DNA of 64,000 bases from Gordonia otitidis NBRC 100426 (GCF_000248075.1 NZ_BAFB01000087.1:17026-81025), one strand, 5' to 3'. Positions 10,369 through 20,110 are shown, counted from the stretch's first letter. Numbers and translations are program-made. The notes: generated by a model from the sequence alone, not told the origin.

Positions 10369-12386
10369 TGGCCGCACCGCGTCGACGCAGCGCCTCCCGC
10401 AAGGCCGGACCGCCCACTCCCGTCGAGGAGCGTCCGGTACAGACATCGGCTCCCGCCCAGTCGGCTCCGGCCCAGTCGGCCCCCAGCCAGCCCGCTGCCA
10501 CCCAGTCGGCTCCCAGCCAGCCCGCTGCCACCCAGTCGGCTCCGGCACAGCAGAGCGGCCGGGCGTCCGGGGACCAGAACCAGGGCCGCGGACGGCGTCG
10601 CGGTCGCCACGAGCGCAAAGACGACACGCAGGGTGCCGCGGGCAAGCAGTCCGGATCGCAAGCACAGCCGGCGCGGCGTGAGTCCGTTCCCGTCGACCCG
10701 GCCGTCGATCGGCTCGGCACCCCGCGCAAGCTCCCACGAGGTGGACTGCGGGTCGTCGCGCTCGGCGGTATCGGCGAGATCGGCCGGAACATGACCGTTT
10801 TCGAATACAACGGCCGGCTTCTCATCGTCGACGCCGGAGTCCTGTTCCCCGAGGACGCGCAGCCCGGTGTCGACCTGATCCTGCCCGACTTCCGTTACAT
10901 CGAGGACCGCATCGACGACGTCGAGGCCGTTGTCCTGACGCACGGTCACGAGGACCATATCGGCGCAGTCCCGTTCCTGCTGCGCCTGCGCAGCGACATT
11001 CCGGTCGTCGGCGCGAAATTCACGCTCGCGCTGGTCGATGCCAAGTGCAAAGAACATCGCCTGCGGCCCAAGCTCGTCGAGGTACGTGAGGGGGATCGGC
11101 TCGACTACGGACCGTTCGACCTCGAGTTCTTCGCGGTCAACCATTCGATCCCCGACGCGTTGGCTGTCGCGATCCGGACACCGGCAGGCCTGGTGCTGCA
11201 CACCGGCGACATCAAACTCGATCAGCTGCCACTCGACCACCGACTCACCGACCTCGCCGGATTCAGCCGGCTCGGTGACGAGGGTGTCGACCTGTTCCTC
11301 GTCGACTCCACCAATGCCGAGGTGCCCGGTTTCGTCACACCCGAACGTGAGATCGGCTCCGTTCTCGACCAGGTGATCGGCAAAGCGAAACAACGCGTGA
11401 TCGTCGCCTCCTTCGCCAGCCACGTGCACCGAATCCAGCAGATCATCGACGTCGCGCACGCGCACAACAGGCGTGTCACGTTCGTCGGACGGTCGATGGT
11501 GCGCAACATGCAGATCGCACAGGATCTCGGCTATCTCCACGTGCCCGACGGCGTCGTCGTCGACATGGACACCGCCGCAACGCTTCCGGATCACCGGCTC
11601 GTACTGATCTCCACGGGTTCGCAGGGTGAGCCGCTGTCTGCGCTGTCGCGGATGGCGCGTGGCGAGCACCGACAGATCAACATCCGGGCCGACGATCTCG
11701 TGGTGTTGGCGTCGTCGCTGATCCCGGGCAACGAGAACTCGGTGTTCGCCGTGGTCAACGGTCTCGCGAAGCGCGGCGCCACGGTCATCACGCAGCAGAA
11801 CGCCAAGGTTCACGTGTCCGGACACGCGTCGGCGGGGGAACTCCTCTACCTCTACAACGCGGTGCGTCCGACGAATGCGATGCCCGTCCACGGTGAGTGG
11901 CGCCACCTGCGTGCCAATGCCGCGCTCGCGGTCGCGACTGGCGTGCACCCCGATCGCGTCATGCTGGCCGAGGACGGTGTCGTCGTCGATCTCGTCGACG
12001 GTCGGGCCGAGATCGTCGGGCGCGTGCCCGTCGGTCACGTGTACGTCGACGGTCTGTCGGTCGGAGATGTGGGGGAGTCGACCCTGTCGGAACGTCTCGT
12101 GCTCGGCGAGGGTGGATTCATCGCGATCACCGTCGCGGTCGACACCGCAACGGGACGGCCGGTCAGCCCACCCGAGGTGTCCGGACGCGGATTCTCCGAC
12201 GATCCGGAGGCGCTCAAGGAAGCCGCCGGGCTCGTCGATCAGGCGCTCGATTCGCTTGCGGCAGAGGGTGTCACCGATACGCATCGGATCGCACAGACAA
12301 TTCGCCGCGTCGTCGGCCGGTGGGTGGCCGACACCTACCGTCGACGCCCGATGATCGTGCCGACCGTGCTGGCCGTCGGGTCCTGA
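10368..12386 (+). CDS. rnj: Ribonuclease J with a long repetitive N-terminal extension
   Basis: A 672-residue metallo-beta-lactamase/beta-CASP RNase acting as 5' exonuclease and endonuclease on RNA. The metal motif is LTHGHEDHIGAVPF near residue 190, with HTGDIKLDQ and the beta-CASP block (VASFASHVHRIQQ). Residues 1 to about 115 are an extension of low complexity rich in Gln, Ala, Ser and Pro and then in Arg (GRGRRRGRHERK), longer than that of most relatives; it includes two exact 10-codon repeats. Such basic disordered tails often contact RNA, an inference here. It is cotranscribed with dapA. Confidence 0.95.
10482..10541 (+). repeat. Two exact tandem 30-bp repeats inside rnj
   Basis: Copies at 10482-10511 and 10512-10541 are identical and in frame (10 codons each, encoding PSQPAATQSA). 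Shorter partial copies (CCCAGTCGGC) flank them at about 10457 and 10472. It is a coding minisatellite that may vary in copy number between strains. Confidence 0.9.
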
Positions 12387-12431
12387 CGACAACTCGGCCG
12401 GTCCCGGCTGCCGCAGGCATAGGTGTGCCGA

Positions 12432-12437
12432 TATGCT
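12432..12437 (+). promoter_or_regulatory. Putative -10 element of the secreted phosphatase gene
   Basis: TATGCT, about 80 nt before the GTG at 12517, predicts a leader of about 73 nt. It contains the ATG at 12433, which is therefore not the start codon. Confidence 0.45.
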
Positions 12438-12516
12438 CTGTGCGGCCCGCGAATTCGTGGGAGGCGACGGGGCACAGGCCCTGCCGGGACGTGACAGAAA
12501 GCCCGAAAGGCCACCA

Positions 12517-13371
12517 GTGACTTCTCGCTCGACTGCCGGCTTCTTCTCCCGTGGAACCTCGTCGCGGACGATCGGCCGCAGAGTTGCGGTCGCCGCCACC
12601 GTGGTGACCACCGCGATCCTCCCACTGGGGGCCGTCACGGCAGCCCGGGTGCAGGCCGCGCCGACCGTCATGCCCGCGCACACCATTCCGGCGCCGCTCG
12701 CCATCTCGGTGCCAGACGTCGCCAACGCGCGCACCTTTGCCAACTACACGACCGAGACCGGAATGCGCATCTCCGACAAGGTCATTCGCAGCGCCAACCT
12801 CTCGACCCTGACCCCCGCGGGCATCACGGCCCTGCAGCGCCACGGTGTGCGCTCGATCATCGACCTACGCACTCAGCTCGAGGCTGCGGTCCAGCCGGAC
12901 AAACCCGTGCCCGGTGCCACCCGCCGGAACCTCGACGTCCTCGGTGCGGTGCCTGCGTCGTATCTGGTGGATCTGCCGAACGCGTACAGCGCTTTCGTCA
13001 CCGACCCCCACGCGCGCGAGGCATTTCGTGCGTCGCTGCTCGACATCAAGGACACCGTGACAGCGGGCGGGAGCGTGCTGTTCCACTGCAGCGCGGGCAA
13101 GGACCGCACCGGCTGGCTCGCCGCCGTCCTGCTGACGATTCTCGGCGTCGATCGACAGGTCGTCGATGCCGATTACCTCGCGAGCAACAGCTTCCGTCAT
13201 GCGTCACCGAATGATCCGCTCAACGGAGTCAACATCGGTTGGCTGAACGCATCGTTCGCAGCAGCGGACAAGACCTACGGCAGCTTCGACGGCTACGTCC
13301 GCACGGGACTGCGGCTGTCGGATGCCGACATCGCCGGACTCGAGAAGGCGCTGCTGCGTCCCTCGATCTGA
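12517..13371 (+). CDS. Exported tyrosine/dual-specificity phosphatase (PtpB-like)
   Basis: A 284-residue protein with a signal peptide: Arg-rich start (residues 1-20), hydrophobic core RVAVAATVVTTAILPLGAV at about 20-40, and an Ala-rich cleavage region. The mature part belongs to the Y_phosphatase3 family, with the active-site loop FHCSAGKDRTGW (CX5R, nucleophile Cys near residue 192) and an upstream IIDLRTQLE segment. It is probably active outside the cytoplasm on phosphorylated proteins or lipids; the mycobacterial PtpB homologue is a virulence phosphatase. GTG 12517 was chosen because the Arg-rich n-region follows it at once and a GAAAGG site precedes it. Confidence 0.88.
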   Translation: MTSRSTAGFFSRGTSSRTIGRRVAVAATVVTTAILPLGAVTAARVQAAPTVMPAHTIPAPLAISVPDVANARTFANYTTETGMRISDKVIRSANLSTLTPAGITALQRHGVRSIIDLRTQLEAAVQPDKPVPGATRRNLDVLGAVPASYLVDLPNAYSAFVTDPHAREAFRASLLDIKDTVTAGGSVLFHCSAGKDRTGWLAAVLLTILGVDRQVVDADYLASNSFRHASPNDPLNGVNIGWLNASFAAADKTYGSFDGYVRTGLRLSDADIAGLEKALLRPSI

Positions 13372-13394
13372 GGGGGTCACGACGGCGACGTGGT

Positions 13395-13400
13395 TAGGCT
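13395..13400 (+). promoter_or_regulatory. -10 element of the TIGR03085-like gene (leaderless)
   Basis: TAGGCT ends 6 nt before the GTG at 13407, with no ribosome binding site between. Confidence 0.6.
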
Positions 13401-13406
13401 TGAAGC

Positions 13407-14039
13407 GTGACCCTCGCTCAGTCTGAACGCGCTGCCCTCGTCGACACCCTGCGGAAGGTGGGCCCCGACGCGCCCACCCTGTGCGGAGACTGGGATGCGC
13501 GCGCTCTCGCAGCTCATCTCGTCATTCGCGAACGCAGGCCCGACGCCGCCCTCGGCATCATGGTGAGTCCGCTGGCGGGGCACACCGAGAAGGTCCAAGC
13601 CGACACCGCGGCGCAGCCGTGGCCCGACCTGGTCGAAAAGGTCGCCGAGGGTCCGCCGTGGTACTCGATGTTCAGTCTCGTCGACCGATGGGTCAATCTC
13701 GCCGAGATGTTCATTCATCACGAGGACCTGTTGCGTGGCGGCGCCGATCCCGACGGTCCGTGGACTCCGCGGTCTCTTCCCGACGACATGACGCACGCGC
13801 TGGGGACAACGCTCAAGGGCATGGGACGTATGACTCTTCGCTCGTTGCCTGCGCGGGTGACCTTCGTGACACCCGACGGTGCCACCGCCCTCGTCGCCGG
13901 TTCCGGACCGCCGGTGACAGCCACCGGTGCGGTCGGCGAACTGTTGTTGTTCGCCTATGGTCGTGCCCCCGTCGTCATCGACTGGGAGGGTGACCCGGAC
14001 GCCATCGCAGCGGTCAAGGCGACGACCCGCTCGGTCTGA
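13407..14039 (+). CDS. DinB-like metal-binding protein (TIGR03085 type)
   Basis: A 210-residue member of the actinobacterial DinB-fold subfamily whose N-terminus reads SERAALVDTLRKVGPDAPTLCGDW. Metal ligands expected in the family are the His of AAHLVIRERRPDA near residue 38 and the His pair of EMFIHHEDLLRG near residue 105, with RWVNLAEMF around it. The function is unknown; mycothiol- or metal-dependent transferases and isomerases share the fold. It stands alone between the phosphatase and ftsK, with its own leaderless promoter. Confidence 0.85.
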   Translation: MTLAQSERAALVDTLRKVGPDAPTLCGDWDARALAAHLVIRERRPDAALGIMVSPLAGHTEKVQADTAAQPWPDLVEKVAEGPPWYSMFSLVDRWVNLAEMFIHHEDLLRGGADPDGPWTPRSLPDDMTHALGTTLKGMGRMTLRSLPARVTFVTPDGATALVAGSGPPVTATGAVGELLLFAYGRAPVVIDWEGDPDAIAAVKATTRSV

Positions 14040-14140
14040 ACACCCGGCGCCTGTGGGCGCGAAGTCCGGCAAGGGTTACGAATTCGACACACAGTTGTGT
14101 TGCCTGTGTTGTGCATGTGACTCAGGAGATAGGTGACCAC

Positions 14141-14146
14141 TAGTCT
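14141..14146 (+). promoter_or_regulatory. -10 element of ftsK (leaderless)
   Basis: TAGTCT ends 6 nt before the ATG at 14153. The 113-bp spacer between the preceding stop and ftsK shows no other feature. Confidence 0.55.
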
Positions 14147-14152
14147 GTCCCT

Positions 14153-17089
14153 ATGGCTTCAAAGGCAGGCACGGGAACCCGCGCGGCCGCGTCACGCGCG
14201 ACCAGCGGACAGCGTGCGTCGGGGGGACGGGCGTCGGCTCGCGGACAGGGCACGGACACACGTAGTTCACGCACCCCGACCAGCGGTTCGGGTAACGGAC
14301 GCCGCGCACAGGGATCGCGCTCGTCGGCGACGGGCACGTCCCGCCGTTCAGCGCAGTCGACCTCGCGCCGCGAGTCCGCAGACATCAGTCGGCGGTCCGC
14401 AGGCGCGGTGGTCGGCAGGGGAGTGGGCCGTGGAGTCGGCGGTGCGTGGTCGCTTCTCGCGCGTGGGGTGGGCTCCGTTGCCCGTGCGGGAAGTGGAGGT
14501 GCCGCCCGTGGTGGCGCCGCAGCCGTGGTCGACGAGGACGTCGTCGACACCGACGGCGACTATCTGACCTCTGACGACGTCAGTGAATCGCGTGCGCGCA
14601 CGTCGGTCACCTCGGGCGGTCACACGCACCGACGAGACGGTGTCGGGTTGGCGCTCCTCGCGCTGGCTCTGCTCGTCTCGGTGGGAGTCTGGGTCGGTGC
14701 CGGTGGCCCGGTGGGTGCCTTCATCGACGCCCTGATCCGTGCTGTCGTCGGCACCGCGGCTCTGCTGGTTCCCGTGGCGCTCGCCGCCTCGGCGATCGTC
14801 CTGATGCGGCGCGGCCCCAATCCGGACAAGCGCGCCCGTTACATCGGGGGCGCGCTGCTCATCGTCCTGCCGCTACTGGGTCTGATGCATCTCGTCGCCG
14901 GCGCACCGGAAGACCTTCCCGGCCGATCCCGTGCCGGCGGATTCGTCGGGTATGTGGTGGGAACCCCGCTCACCGCCGGTGTGACGGCCTGGGTGTCTGT
15001 GCCGATTCTGGTGCTGTGTATGGCTTTCGGCGTCCTCATCCTGTCCGGGCGTACGGTTCGTGAGGTCGTCGACGGAGCACTGGGTTGGCTGGGGCTCGGT
15101 GGCAGCCACTACGACGACGATGGTCTCCCGTGGGATGACGAATTCGACGACGCGGAATTCGACGACGCGGCGTTCGACGATCCCGACAGCGACGACGACC
15201 TCGACGATCCGTCACGTGGCTGGTCGTCGAGCGCTTGGTCGGCGTCGGCGCCCCGCTCGACCGATCCCTACGACAACTATCCGCCCGATGACGGGTCGGC
15301 CCCGCGCTCGCGCCGACGAGGCGCGCGCTCGGACAGGCGTAGCGCCCCGATCGAGGTGCCCGCGTCGACCACCGACACCAGCGACGCGCCCACGGACAAT
15401 TTCGACGACATGCTCACCGAGCCCGTCGTCGACGAGGTCACCGAGCAACTCGCGCGACCTGCTGCGGCTACAGCCCGTAAGCGCGGAGGCGAGGTCACCA
15501 AGACGCGGGCACGGCAGACCTCACGGCCCGCCGAGCCCGCAGCGCCGGAGGCCGATAGCGCAGCGGATCCGGACGCTCTCGTCGTCACCGACGTCGAGGG
15601 TGACTACCGCCTGCCACCAGCCACGCTGCTCGTCGACGGTGACCCGCCCAAACGCGGCAGCCAGACCAACGACGACATGATCGACCGCATCACAGGCGTT
15701 CTCGAGCAGTTCAAGATCGACGCCGCGGTGACCGGTTACACCCGCGGCCCAACTGTGACCCGATACGAGGTCGAGCTCGGCCCCGGGGTGAAGGTGGAGA
15801 AGATCACGGCACTGCAGCGCAACATCGCCTACGCGGTCGCCACCGACAACGTGCGCCTGCTGGCGCCGATCCCGGGTAAGTCCGCGGTGGGTATCGAGGT
15901 GCCCAATTCCGATCGCGAGATGGTCCGCCTCGCCGATGTATTGAAGTCGCCGTCGACTCGCAAGGATTCGCATCCGCTGGTGATCGGACTCGGCAAGGAC
16001 ATCGAGGGCGACTTCGTCAGCGCCAATCTGGCGAAGATGCCACACCTGTTGGTCGCGGGCTCCACGGGTTCGGGTAAGTCGAGCTTCGTGAACTCGATGC
16101 TCGTTTCGTTGCTCACGCGGGCCACACCCGAGCAGGTGCGGATGATTCTCATCGACCCGAAGATGGTGGAGCTCACGCCGTACGAGGGCATCCCGCACCT
16201 GATCACACCGATCATCACCCAGCCGAAGAAGGCAGCAGCCGCGCTCGCCTGGCTCGTCGAGGAGATGGAGCAGCGCTATCAGGACATGAAGTCCTCGCGG
16301 GTGCGTCACATCGACGACTTCAACGCCAAGGTGCGTTCGGGTGAGATCACGACGCCGCTCGGGTCCGAGCGCGTCTACAAGCCCTATCCCTACATTCTGG
16401 CCATCGTCGACGAGCTCGCCGACCTCATGATGACCGCGCCCCGCGACGTCGAGGACGCCATCGTGCGCATCACCCAGAAGGCGCGTGCCGCGGGTATCCA
16501 CCTGGTGTTGGCTACGCAGCGACCGTCCGTTGACGTCGTCACCGGTCTCATCAAGACGAACGTTCCCTCGCGACTCGCGTTCGCGACCTCGTCGCTCACC
16601 GATTCGCGCGTCATCCTGGACCAGCCGGGAGCCGAGAAGCTCATCGGCATGGGTGACGGTCTCTTCCTGCCGATGGGTGCCAACAAGCCGATCCGCATGC
16701 AGGGCGCGTTCATCACCGACGAGGAGATCGCAGCCGTCGTCGACTACACCCGTGAGCAGGCGGATCCGGAATACACCGAGGGTGTCACCACTGCCAAGGC
16801 CGGTGACAAGAAGGAGATCGACGGCGACATCGGCAACGATCTCGACGATCTACTGCAGGCGATCGAACTGGTCGTGTCCAGTCAGTTCGGCTCGACGTCG
16901 ATGCTGCAGCGCAAACTGCGGGTCGGATTCGCCAAGGCCGGTCGTCTGATGGATCTGATGGAAACCCGCGGCGTCGTCGGTCCGAGTGAGGGCTCGAAGG
17001 CGCGCGAGGTGCTCGTCAAGCCCGACGACCTCGCCGGGGTGATCGCATCGATCACCGGCGGGGGCGGCGACGAGGCCGAGGGCGAGTAG
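14153..17089 (+). CDS. ftsK: DNA translocase FtsK
   Basis: A 978-residue septal ATPase that pumps chromosomal DNA and activates dimer resolution. Layout: an N-terminal Ser/Arg/Gly-rich cytoplasmic tail (residues 1-125), four membrane helices (about 162-185, 190-222, 233-250 and 263-300), an acidic Asp-rich linker (320-400, [10 protein letters not shown] type repeats), then the motor. Walker A is [10 protein letters not shown] near residue 642, Walker B is [10 protein letters not shown] near 750, and [13 protein letters not shown] follows. The C-terminal winged-helix gamma domain ([19 protein letters not shown]) reads KOPS DNA sites. The Arg/Ser-rich N-tail before the first helix is unusually long. 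Confidence 0.97.
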   Translation: MASKAGTGTRAAASRATSGQRASGGRASARGQGTDTRSSRTPTSGSGNGRRAQGSRSSATGTSRRSAQSTSRRESADISRRSAGAVVGRGVGRGVGGAWSLLARGVGSVARAGSGGAARGGAAAVVDEDVVDTDGDYLTSDDVSESRARTSVTSGGHTHRRDGVGLALLALALLVSVGVWVGAGGPVGAFIDALIRAVVGTAALLVPVALAASAIVLMRRGPNPDKRARYIGGALLIVLPLLGLMHLVAGAPEDLPGRSRAGGFVGYVVGTPLTAGVTAWVSVPILVLCMAFGVLILSGRTVREVVDGALGWLGLGGSHYDDDGLPWDDEFDDAEFDDAAFDDPDSDDDLDDPSRGWSSSAWSASAPRSTDPYDNYPPDDGSAPRSRRRGARSDRRSAPIEVPASTTDTSDAPTDNFDDMLTEPVVDEVTEQLARPAAATARKRGGEVTKTRARQTSRPAEPAAPEADSAADPDALVVTDVEGDYRLPPATLLVDGDPPKRGSQTNDDMIDRITGVLEQFKIDAAVTGYTRGPTVTRYEVELGPGVKVEKITALQRNIAYAVATDNVRLLAPIPGKSAVGIEVPNSDREMVRLADVLKSPSTRKDSHPLVIGLGKDIEGDFVSANLAKMPHLLVAGSTGSGKSSFVNSMLVSLLTRATPEQVRMILIDPKMVELTPYEGIPHLITPIITQPKKAAAALAWLVEEMEQRYQDMKSSRVRHIDDFNAKVRSGEITTPLGSERVYKPYPYILAIVDELADLMMTAPRDVEDAIVRITQKARAAGIHLVLATQRPSVDVVTGLIKTNVPSRLAFATSSLTDSRVILDQPGAEKLIGMGDGLFLPMGANKPIRMQGAFITDEEIAAVVDYTREQADPEYTEGVTTAKAGDKKEIDGDIGNDLDDLLQAIELVVSSQFGSTSMLQRKLRVGFAKAGRLMDLMETRGVVGPSEGSKAREVLVKPDDLAGVIASITGGGGDEAEGE

Positions 17090-17092
17090 TCG

Positions 17093-17124
17093 ACAGGCAT
17101 GTCCGGCAAGTCGGATATGCCTGT
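17093..17124 (+). terminator. Stem-loop after ftsK, probable terminator
   Basis: Arms ACAGGCAT (17093-17100) and ATGCCTGT (17117-17124) pair perfectly; the stem is extended by a G-U pair and TCC/GGA to 12 bp, with an 8-nt loop. There is no U-run, which is common in high-GC actinobacteria. It separates ftsK from the terC leader. Confidence 0.6.
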
Positions 17125-17138
17125 GCGGGTGCTCCTGT

Positions 17139-17144
17139 TAAGGT
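17139..17144 (+). promoter_or_regulatory. -10 element for the terC riboswitch transcript
   Basis: TAAGGT lies about 8 nt before the first base of the conserved aptamer. This predicts a transcript that starts at the aptamer and has a leader of about 180 nt. Confidence 0.45.
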
Positions 17145-17151
17145 GGTCGGC

Positions 17152-17290
17152 AGATCGAAGAGGGGAGTATCCCCATCTCGCAGCCCTTCCGTCAATACGG
17201 TCGAGAGGTCACACGATGCCGATCATCGTGCGGCGCTCCCGATCCGGATCGGCTGGTGCGGACATCGTCCGTACGGGAGAGACCTCTGGC
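17152..17290 (+). ncRNA. yybP-ykoY family (manganese) riboswitch upstream of terC
   Basis: The leader of terC has the family's conserved parts in order: GAAGAGGGGAGTA at 17158-17170, CCGTCAATACGG at 17189-17200, and CGTACGGGAGAGACCTCT at 17270-17287. P1 forms between AGAGG (17159-17163) and CCTCT (17283-17287), bringing together the GGGGAGTA and GGGAGAGAC loops that bind Mn2+ in solved members. The inner arm is long, about 70 nt between the second and third blocks. The class regulates manganese exporters and TerC/Alx-type proteins; Mn2+ should raise terC expression. Recognition is by eye, not by covariance search. Confidence 0.85.
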
Positions 17291-17333
17291 ATCGCAACCG
17301 TTGTGTGCTGCGCGCTGGAGGTAGATCGCTTTC

Positions 17334-18332
17334 ATGAATGTTTCGCCCACCGTCTGGGCCATCACCTGTGTGGTGATCCTCGGACTCTTCGTCTTCGACT
17401 TCTTCGCCCACGTTCGGGTTCCACACGCACCGTCGCTCCGTGAATCGGGGACGTGGTCGGCGATCTACATCTCGATCGCCGTCCTCTTCGGACTGTTCGT
17501 GTGGTGGCAGTGGGGCGGCACCTACGGCGGCGAGTACTTCGCGGGCTATGTGACGGAGAAAGCGCTCTCCGTCGACAACTTGTTCGTGTTCGTGATCATC
17601 ATGAGCAAGTTCGCGGTCCCGCGGGAGTATCAGCAGAAGGTGCTGCTGCTCGGCATCGTGATGGCGTTGGTCATGCGCGGCGCGTTCATCGCGGTCGGTG
17701 CCGCAGCCATCAACGCATACAGCTGGGTGTTCTACCTGTTCGGCGCGTTCCTCATCTTCACTGCGGTCAAGCTGCTCCGCGAGAGCGACGATCCCGTCGA
17801 GCACGAGGAGGAGCGGGAGACCCGGCTCGAGCGCTTCCTCAAGAAGCGCCTTCGGACGAGCGACGAATACGACAGCGACAAGCTCTTCACCAGGATCGAC
17901 GGCAAGCGGTGGGCCACGCCGATGCTGATGGTCCTCATCGTGATCGGGTTCACCGACGTGCTGTTCGCGCTCGACTCGATCCCAGCGATCTACGGGCTGA
18001 CCCAGGAGCCGTACCTGGTGTTCACGGCCAACGCATTCGCGTTGATGGGCCTGCGTCAGCTCTACTTCCTACTCGGTGGTCTGCTCGACCGGCTGGTGTT
18101 CCTGTCCTACGGACTCTCGTTCATCCTCGGCTTCATCGGCGTGAAGCTCGTTCTGCACGCCCTGCACGAGAACACGCTGCCGTTCATCAACGGCGGGGAA
18201 CACGTCGCGGTACCCGAGATCTCCACAGTGGTGTCGTTGTCGGTCATCATCGTGACTCTCGTCGTCACCACCGTCGCGAGCCTGCTGTGGTCCAGGCGTA
18301 AGGGTGCCTCGACGGACGAACCGGCGACCTGA
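17334..18332 (+). CDS. TerC family integral membrane protein (Alx/Rv2723-like)
   Basis: A 332-residue membrane protein with about nine helices. Acidic residues in the membrane (FVFDFF near residue 23, EKALSVDNLFVF near 80, DVLFALDSIPA near 212) form the metal path typical of TerC/Alx/MeeF proteins, several of which export Mn2+. A charged cytoplasmic loop (SDDPVEHEEERETRLERFLKK) lies between helices at about 150-190. GGAGGT at 17317-17322 is the ribosome binding site. The Mn2+-type riboswitch directly upstream supports a role in manganese homeostasis, possibly loading exported metalloenzymes. Confidence 0.93.
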   Translation: MNVSPTVWAITCVVILGLFVFDFFAHVRVPHAPSLRESGTWSAIYISIAVLFGLFVWWQWGGTYGGEYFAGYVTEKALSVDNLFVFVIIMSKFAVPREYQQKVLLLGIVMALVMRGAFIAVGAAAINAYSWVFYLFGAFLIFTAVKLLRESDDPVEHEEERETRLERFLKKRLRTSDEYDSDKLFTRIDGKRWATPMLMVLIVIGFTDVLFALDSIPAIYGLTQEPYLVFTANAFALMGLRQLYFLLGGLLDRLVFLSYGLSFILGFIGVKLVLHALHENTLPFINGGEHVAVPEISTVVSLSVIIVTLVVTTVASLLWSRRKGASTDEPAT

Positions 18333-18362
18333 CGCGCGGTGCCGGTGGTTGCGTCGCGGGGC

Positions 18363-18647
18363 CTACTCCGTGAACGGACCGAAGATCTGGGTGACCTCGA
18401 CGACACGAACGCCGTCGATGGCCTGGTGCGCGTTGAACGGGTCATTCGCGATGAAGGCCTCGGCCTCGTCGAGGTTGCTGCCGCGCACAAGGATCAGGGC
18501 GCCCGAACCGTCGGGATACGGACCGGAGAACAGGACGTTTCCCGCGGAGAACTCCTCGGAGAGCCACTGGCGATGCAACGGCCTGTGCGCGTCGCGTGCA
18601 GCGGCCTTTCCGGGACCGTAGGTGTAGTGGATCGCGAAGATCGCCAT
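18363..18647 (-). CDS. YCII-related small protein
   Basis: A 94-residue protein of the YCII family. It begins MAIFAIHYTYG, has HRQWLSEEF and ANDPFNAHQA segments, and carries the conserved His and Asp of the family's putative active site. The function is unknown; homologues are small dehydrochlorinase-like domains. The ATG at 18647 with AGGAAGC upstream was preferred over a longer open frame to 18845, which only overlaps the next gene. It converges with terC across 30 bp and follows argA on the same strand, 56 bp downstream. Confidence 0.85.
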   Translation of the reverse strand: MAIFAIHYTYGPGKAAARDAHRPLHRQWLSEEFSAGNVLFSGPYPDGSGALILVRGSNLDEAEAFIANDPFNAHQAIDGVRVVEVTQIFGPFTE

Positions 18648-18703
18648 GATGTCGCTTCCTCGTCTCTCGTCTGTCGTCGGTCGAAGTGTGATCGGCTGAC
18701 GTC

Positions 18704-19264
18704 TCAGGCCGGGGTCTCGTCGGTTCGGATCCCGTCGGTCGGGGTCTGGTCGAGATGGGCCAGCATGCGGGTGTTGCCGAGTGTGTTGGGCTTGACGTAG
18801 CTGAGGTCCAGGAACTCGGCGACGCCGGTGTCGTACGAACGGCACATCTCTTCGTACACCTCGCGTGTGACGGGCGTTCCCTGGATCTCGCGGAACCCGT
18901 GTCGGCCGAAGAACGCCGTCTCGAAGGTGAGGACGAATACGCGGGACAGTTGCAGTTCGCGCGCCACGGACATCAGCTGCGCCACCAGCAGGTGGCCGAA
19001 ACCCCGTCCCGCGTAGCGTGTGTCGACCGCGACCGTGCGGACCTCACCGAGGTCGGCCCAGAGAACATGCAGCGCACCGCATCCCACCACGAGGTCGTCG
19101 ACCTGTGCGACCCAGAACTCCTGGACGGATTCGTACAGGGTGACGAGATTCTTCTCGAGCAGAATTCTGCCCGCGTAGAGGTCGATGAGTTCCTTGATGC
19201 GCGGTACGTCGGACGTGCGGGCGCGTCGTATCAGGGGCACCGTTTCCTGTTCGGCAGTGGGCAC
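18704..19264 (-). CDS. argA: Amino-acid N-acetyltransferase (GNAT, Rv2747/ArgA-like)
   Basis: A 186-residue single-domain GNAT enzyme that acetylates glutamate (and in mycobacteria glutamine) with acetyl-CoA, the first step of arginine synthesis. The acetyl-CoA loop is DTRYAGRGFGHLLVAQLM near residue 82, preceded by GCGALHVLWADLGEVRTVAV; FFGRHGFREIQ near 118 is typical of the short ArgA class. Unlike E. coli ArgA it has no amino-acid-kinase domain. GTG 19264 lies 8 nt after a TAGGCT box. It is transcribed divergently from pgsA with only 37 bp between the starts. Confidence 0.9.
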   Translation of the reverse strand: MPTAEQETVPLIRRARTSDVPRIKELIDLYAGRILLEKNLVTLYESVQEFWVAQVDDLVVGCGALHVLWADLGEVRTVAVDTRYAGRGFGHLLVAQLMSVARELQLSRVFVLTFETAFFGRHGFREIQGTPVTREVYEEMCRSYDTGVAEFLDLSYVKPNTLGNTRMLAHLDQTPTDGIRTDETPA

Positions 19265-19272
19265 GGCATCTC

Positions 19273-19295
19273 AGCCTAGTCGGGACAGATACCCT
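19273..19295. promoter_or_regulatory. Back-to-back -10 elements of argA and pgsA
   Basis: TAGGCT on the minus strand (19278-19273) ends 8 nt before argA GTG 19264. TACCCT on the plus strand (19290-19295) ends 6 nt before pgsA GTG 19302. The hexamers are 11 bp apart, so the two polymerases must compete for the region. Confidence 0.6.
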
Positions 19296-19301
19296 GGAGG
19301 G

Positions 19302-20000
19302 GTGCGGAGCCCCGATCACATCACCGACCCGGTCGATCCGGTACCGGTGGTCAACATCGCCAACGCGCTGACGGTGTTCCGCATCCTGTTGGTCCCGGTG
19401 TTCATCGTGGTGCTGTTCATCGACGGCGGACACGACACGCTGTGGCGGATTGTCGCGGCTCTCATCTTCGCGGGGGCCGCCTTCACCGACAGGGTCGACG
19501 GCCGGCTGGCGCGCGAACGCGGCTTGGTGACCGATTTCGGGAAGATGGCCGACCCGATCGCCGACAAGGCGCTGATCGGCGCGGCTCTGATCGGATTGTC
19601 GATCCTGGGCGACCTGAGCTGGTGGGTGACCGGCATCATCCTCGCGCGCGAGCTCTGGGTGACACTGCTGAGATTCTGGGTGATCCGGTATGCGGTGATA
19701 CCGGCCAGTCGTGGCGGCAAGCTCAAGACACTGTTGCAGTCGGTCGGCATAGGTCTACTCGTCCTGCCGCTGAGCGGACCGTGGCACACGATCGCGATGG
19801 TGATCATGTGGGCAGCGGTGGTGGTGACGGTCGTGACCGGCATCGACTACACCTGGCAGGCGTTACGCGTCCGGGTGCAGGCGGCACGATCGGACTCGAC
19901 CAAGGGATCACTGCGCAAGGTGGTTTCCGAACCCGCGCGGCCGGATACCGGCTCACTCGACGGCGAGCCGCAGCGACGACGGCATTCCGACACCGTCTGA
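19302..20000 (+). CDS. pgsA: CDP-alcohol phosphatidyltransferase, PgsA type
   Basis: A 232-residue membrane enzyme that condenses CDP-diacylglycerol with glycerol-3-phosphate to phosphatidylglycerophosphate, on the route to phosphatidylglycerol and cardiolipin. It starts with NIANALTVFRILLVPVFIVV and carries the complete CDP-alcohol motif, D(x2)DG(x2)AR(x8)G(x3)D(x3)D, in DRVDGRLARERGLVTDFGKM plus ADPIAD at about residues 63-90. Several hydrophobic helices follow, then a polar C-terminal tail of about 50 residues. The start is GTG 19302; the open frame runs further upstream through the promoter. It may also be called pgsA3 from synteny. Confidence 0.93.
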   Translation: MRSPDHITDPVDPVPVVNIANALTVFRILLVPVFIVVLFIDGGHDTLWRIVAALIFAGAAFTDRVDGRLARERGLVTDFGKMADPIADKALIGAALIGLSILGDLSWWVTGIILARELWVTLLRFWVIRYAVIPASRGGKLKTLLQSVGIGLLVLPLSGPWHTIAMVIMWAAVVVTVVTGIDYTWQALRVRVQAARSDSTKGSLRKVVSEPARPDTGSLDGEPQRRRHSDTV

Positions 20001-20104
20001 CATCCCCCGACGTCGACGCACCTTGCGCCGGTTGACCGGCTCACCGTGGCGAGCGTTCGCGACGCGCGGACAGGCGGCGTACGGCGACCGTCGGGACTTT
20101 GGAC

Positions 20105-20110
20105 TAGTGT
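20105..20110 (+). promoter_or_regulatory. Putative -10 element of clgR
   Basis: TAGTGT predicts a leader of about 124 nt before the ATG at 20241. No strong -35 hexamer is visible. clgR also has a good AGGAGA site at 20229-20234, unlike the leaderless genes around it. Confidence 0.4.

Noticed and set aside
12433..12516. ATG 12433 as start of the secreted phosphatase
   Set aside because: The ATG lies inside a TATGCT hexamer that is probably the -10, and the extra residues would bury the signal peptide.
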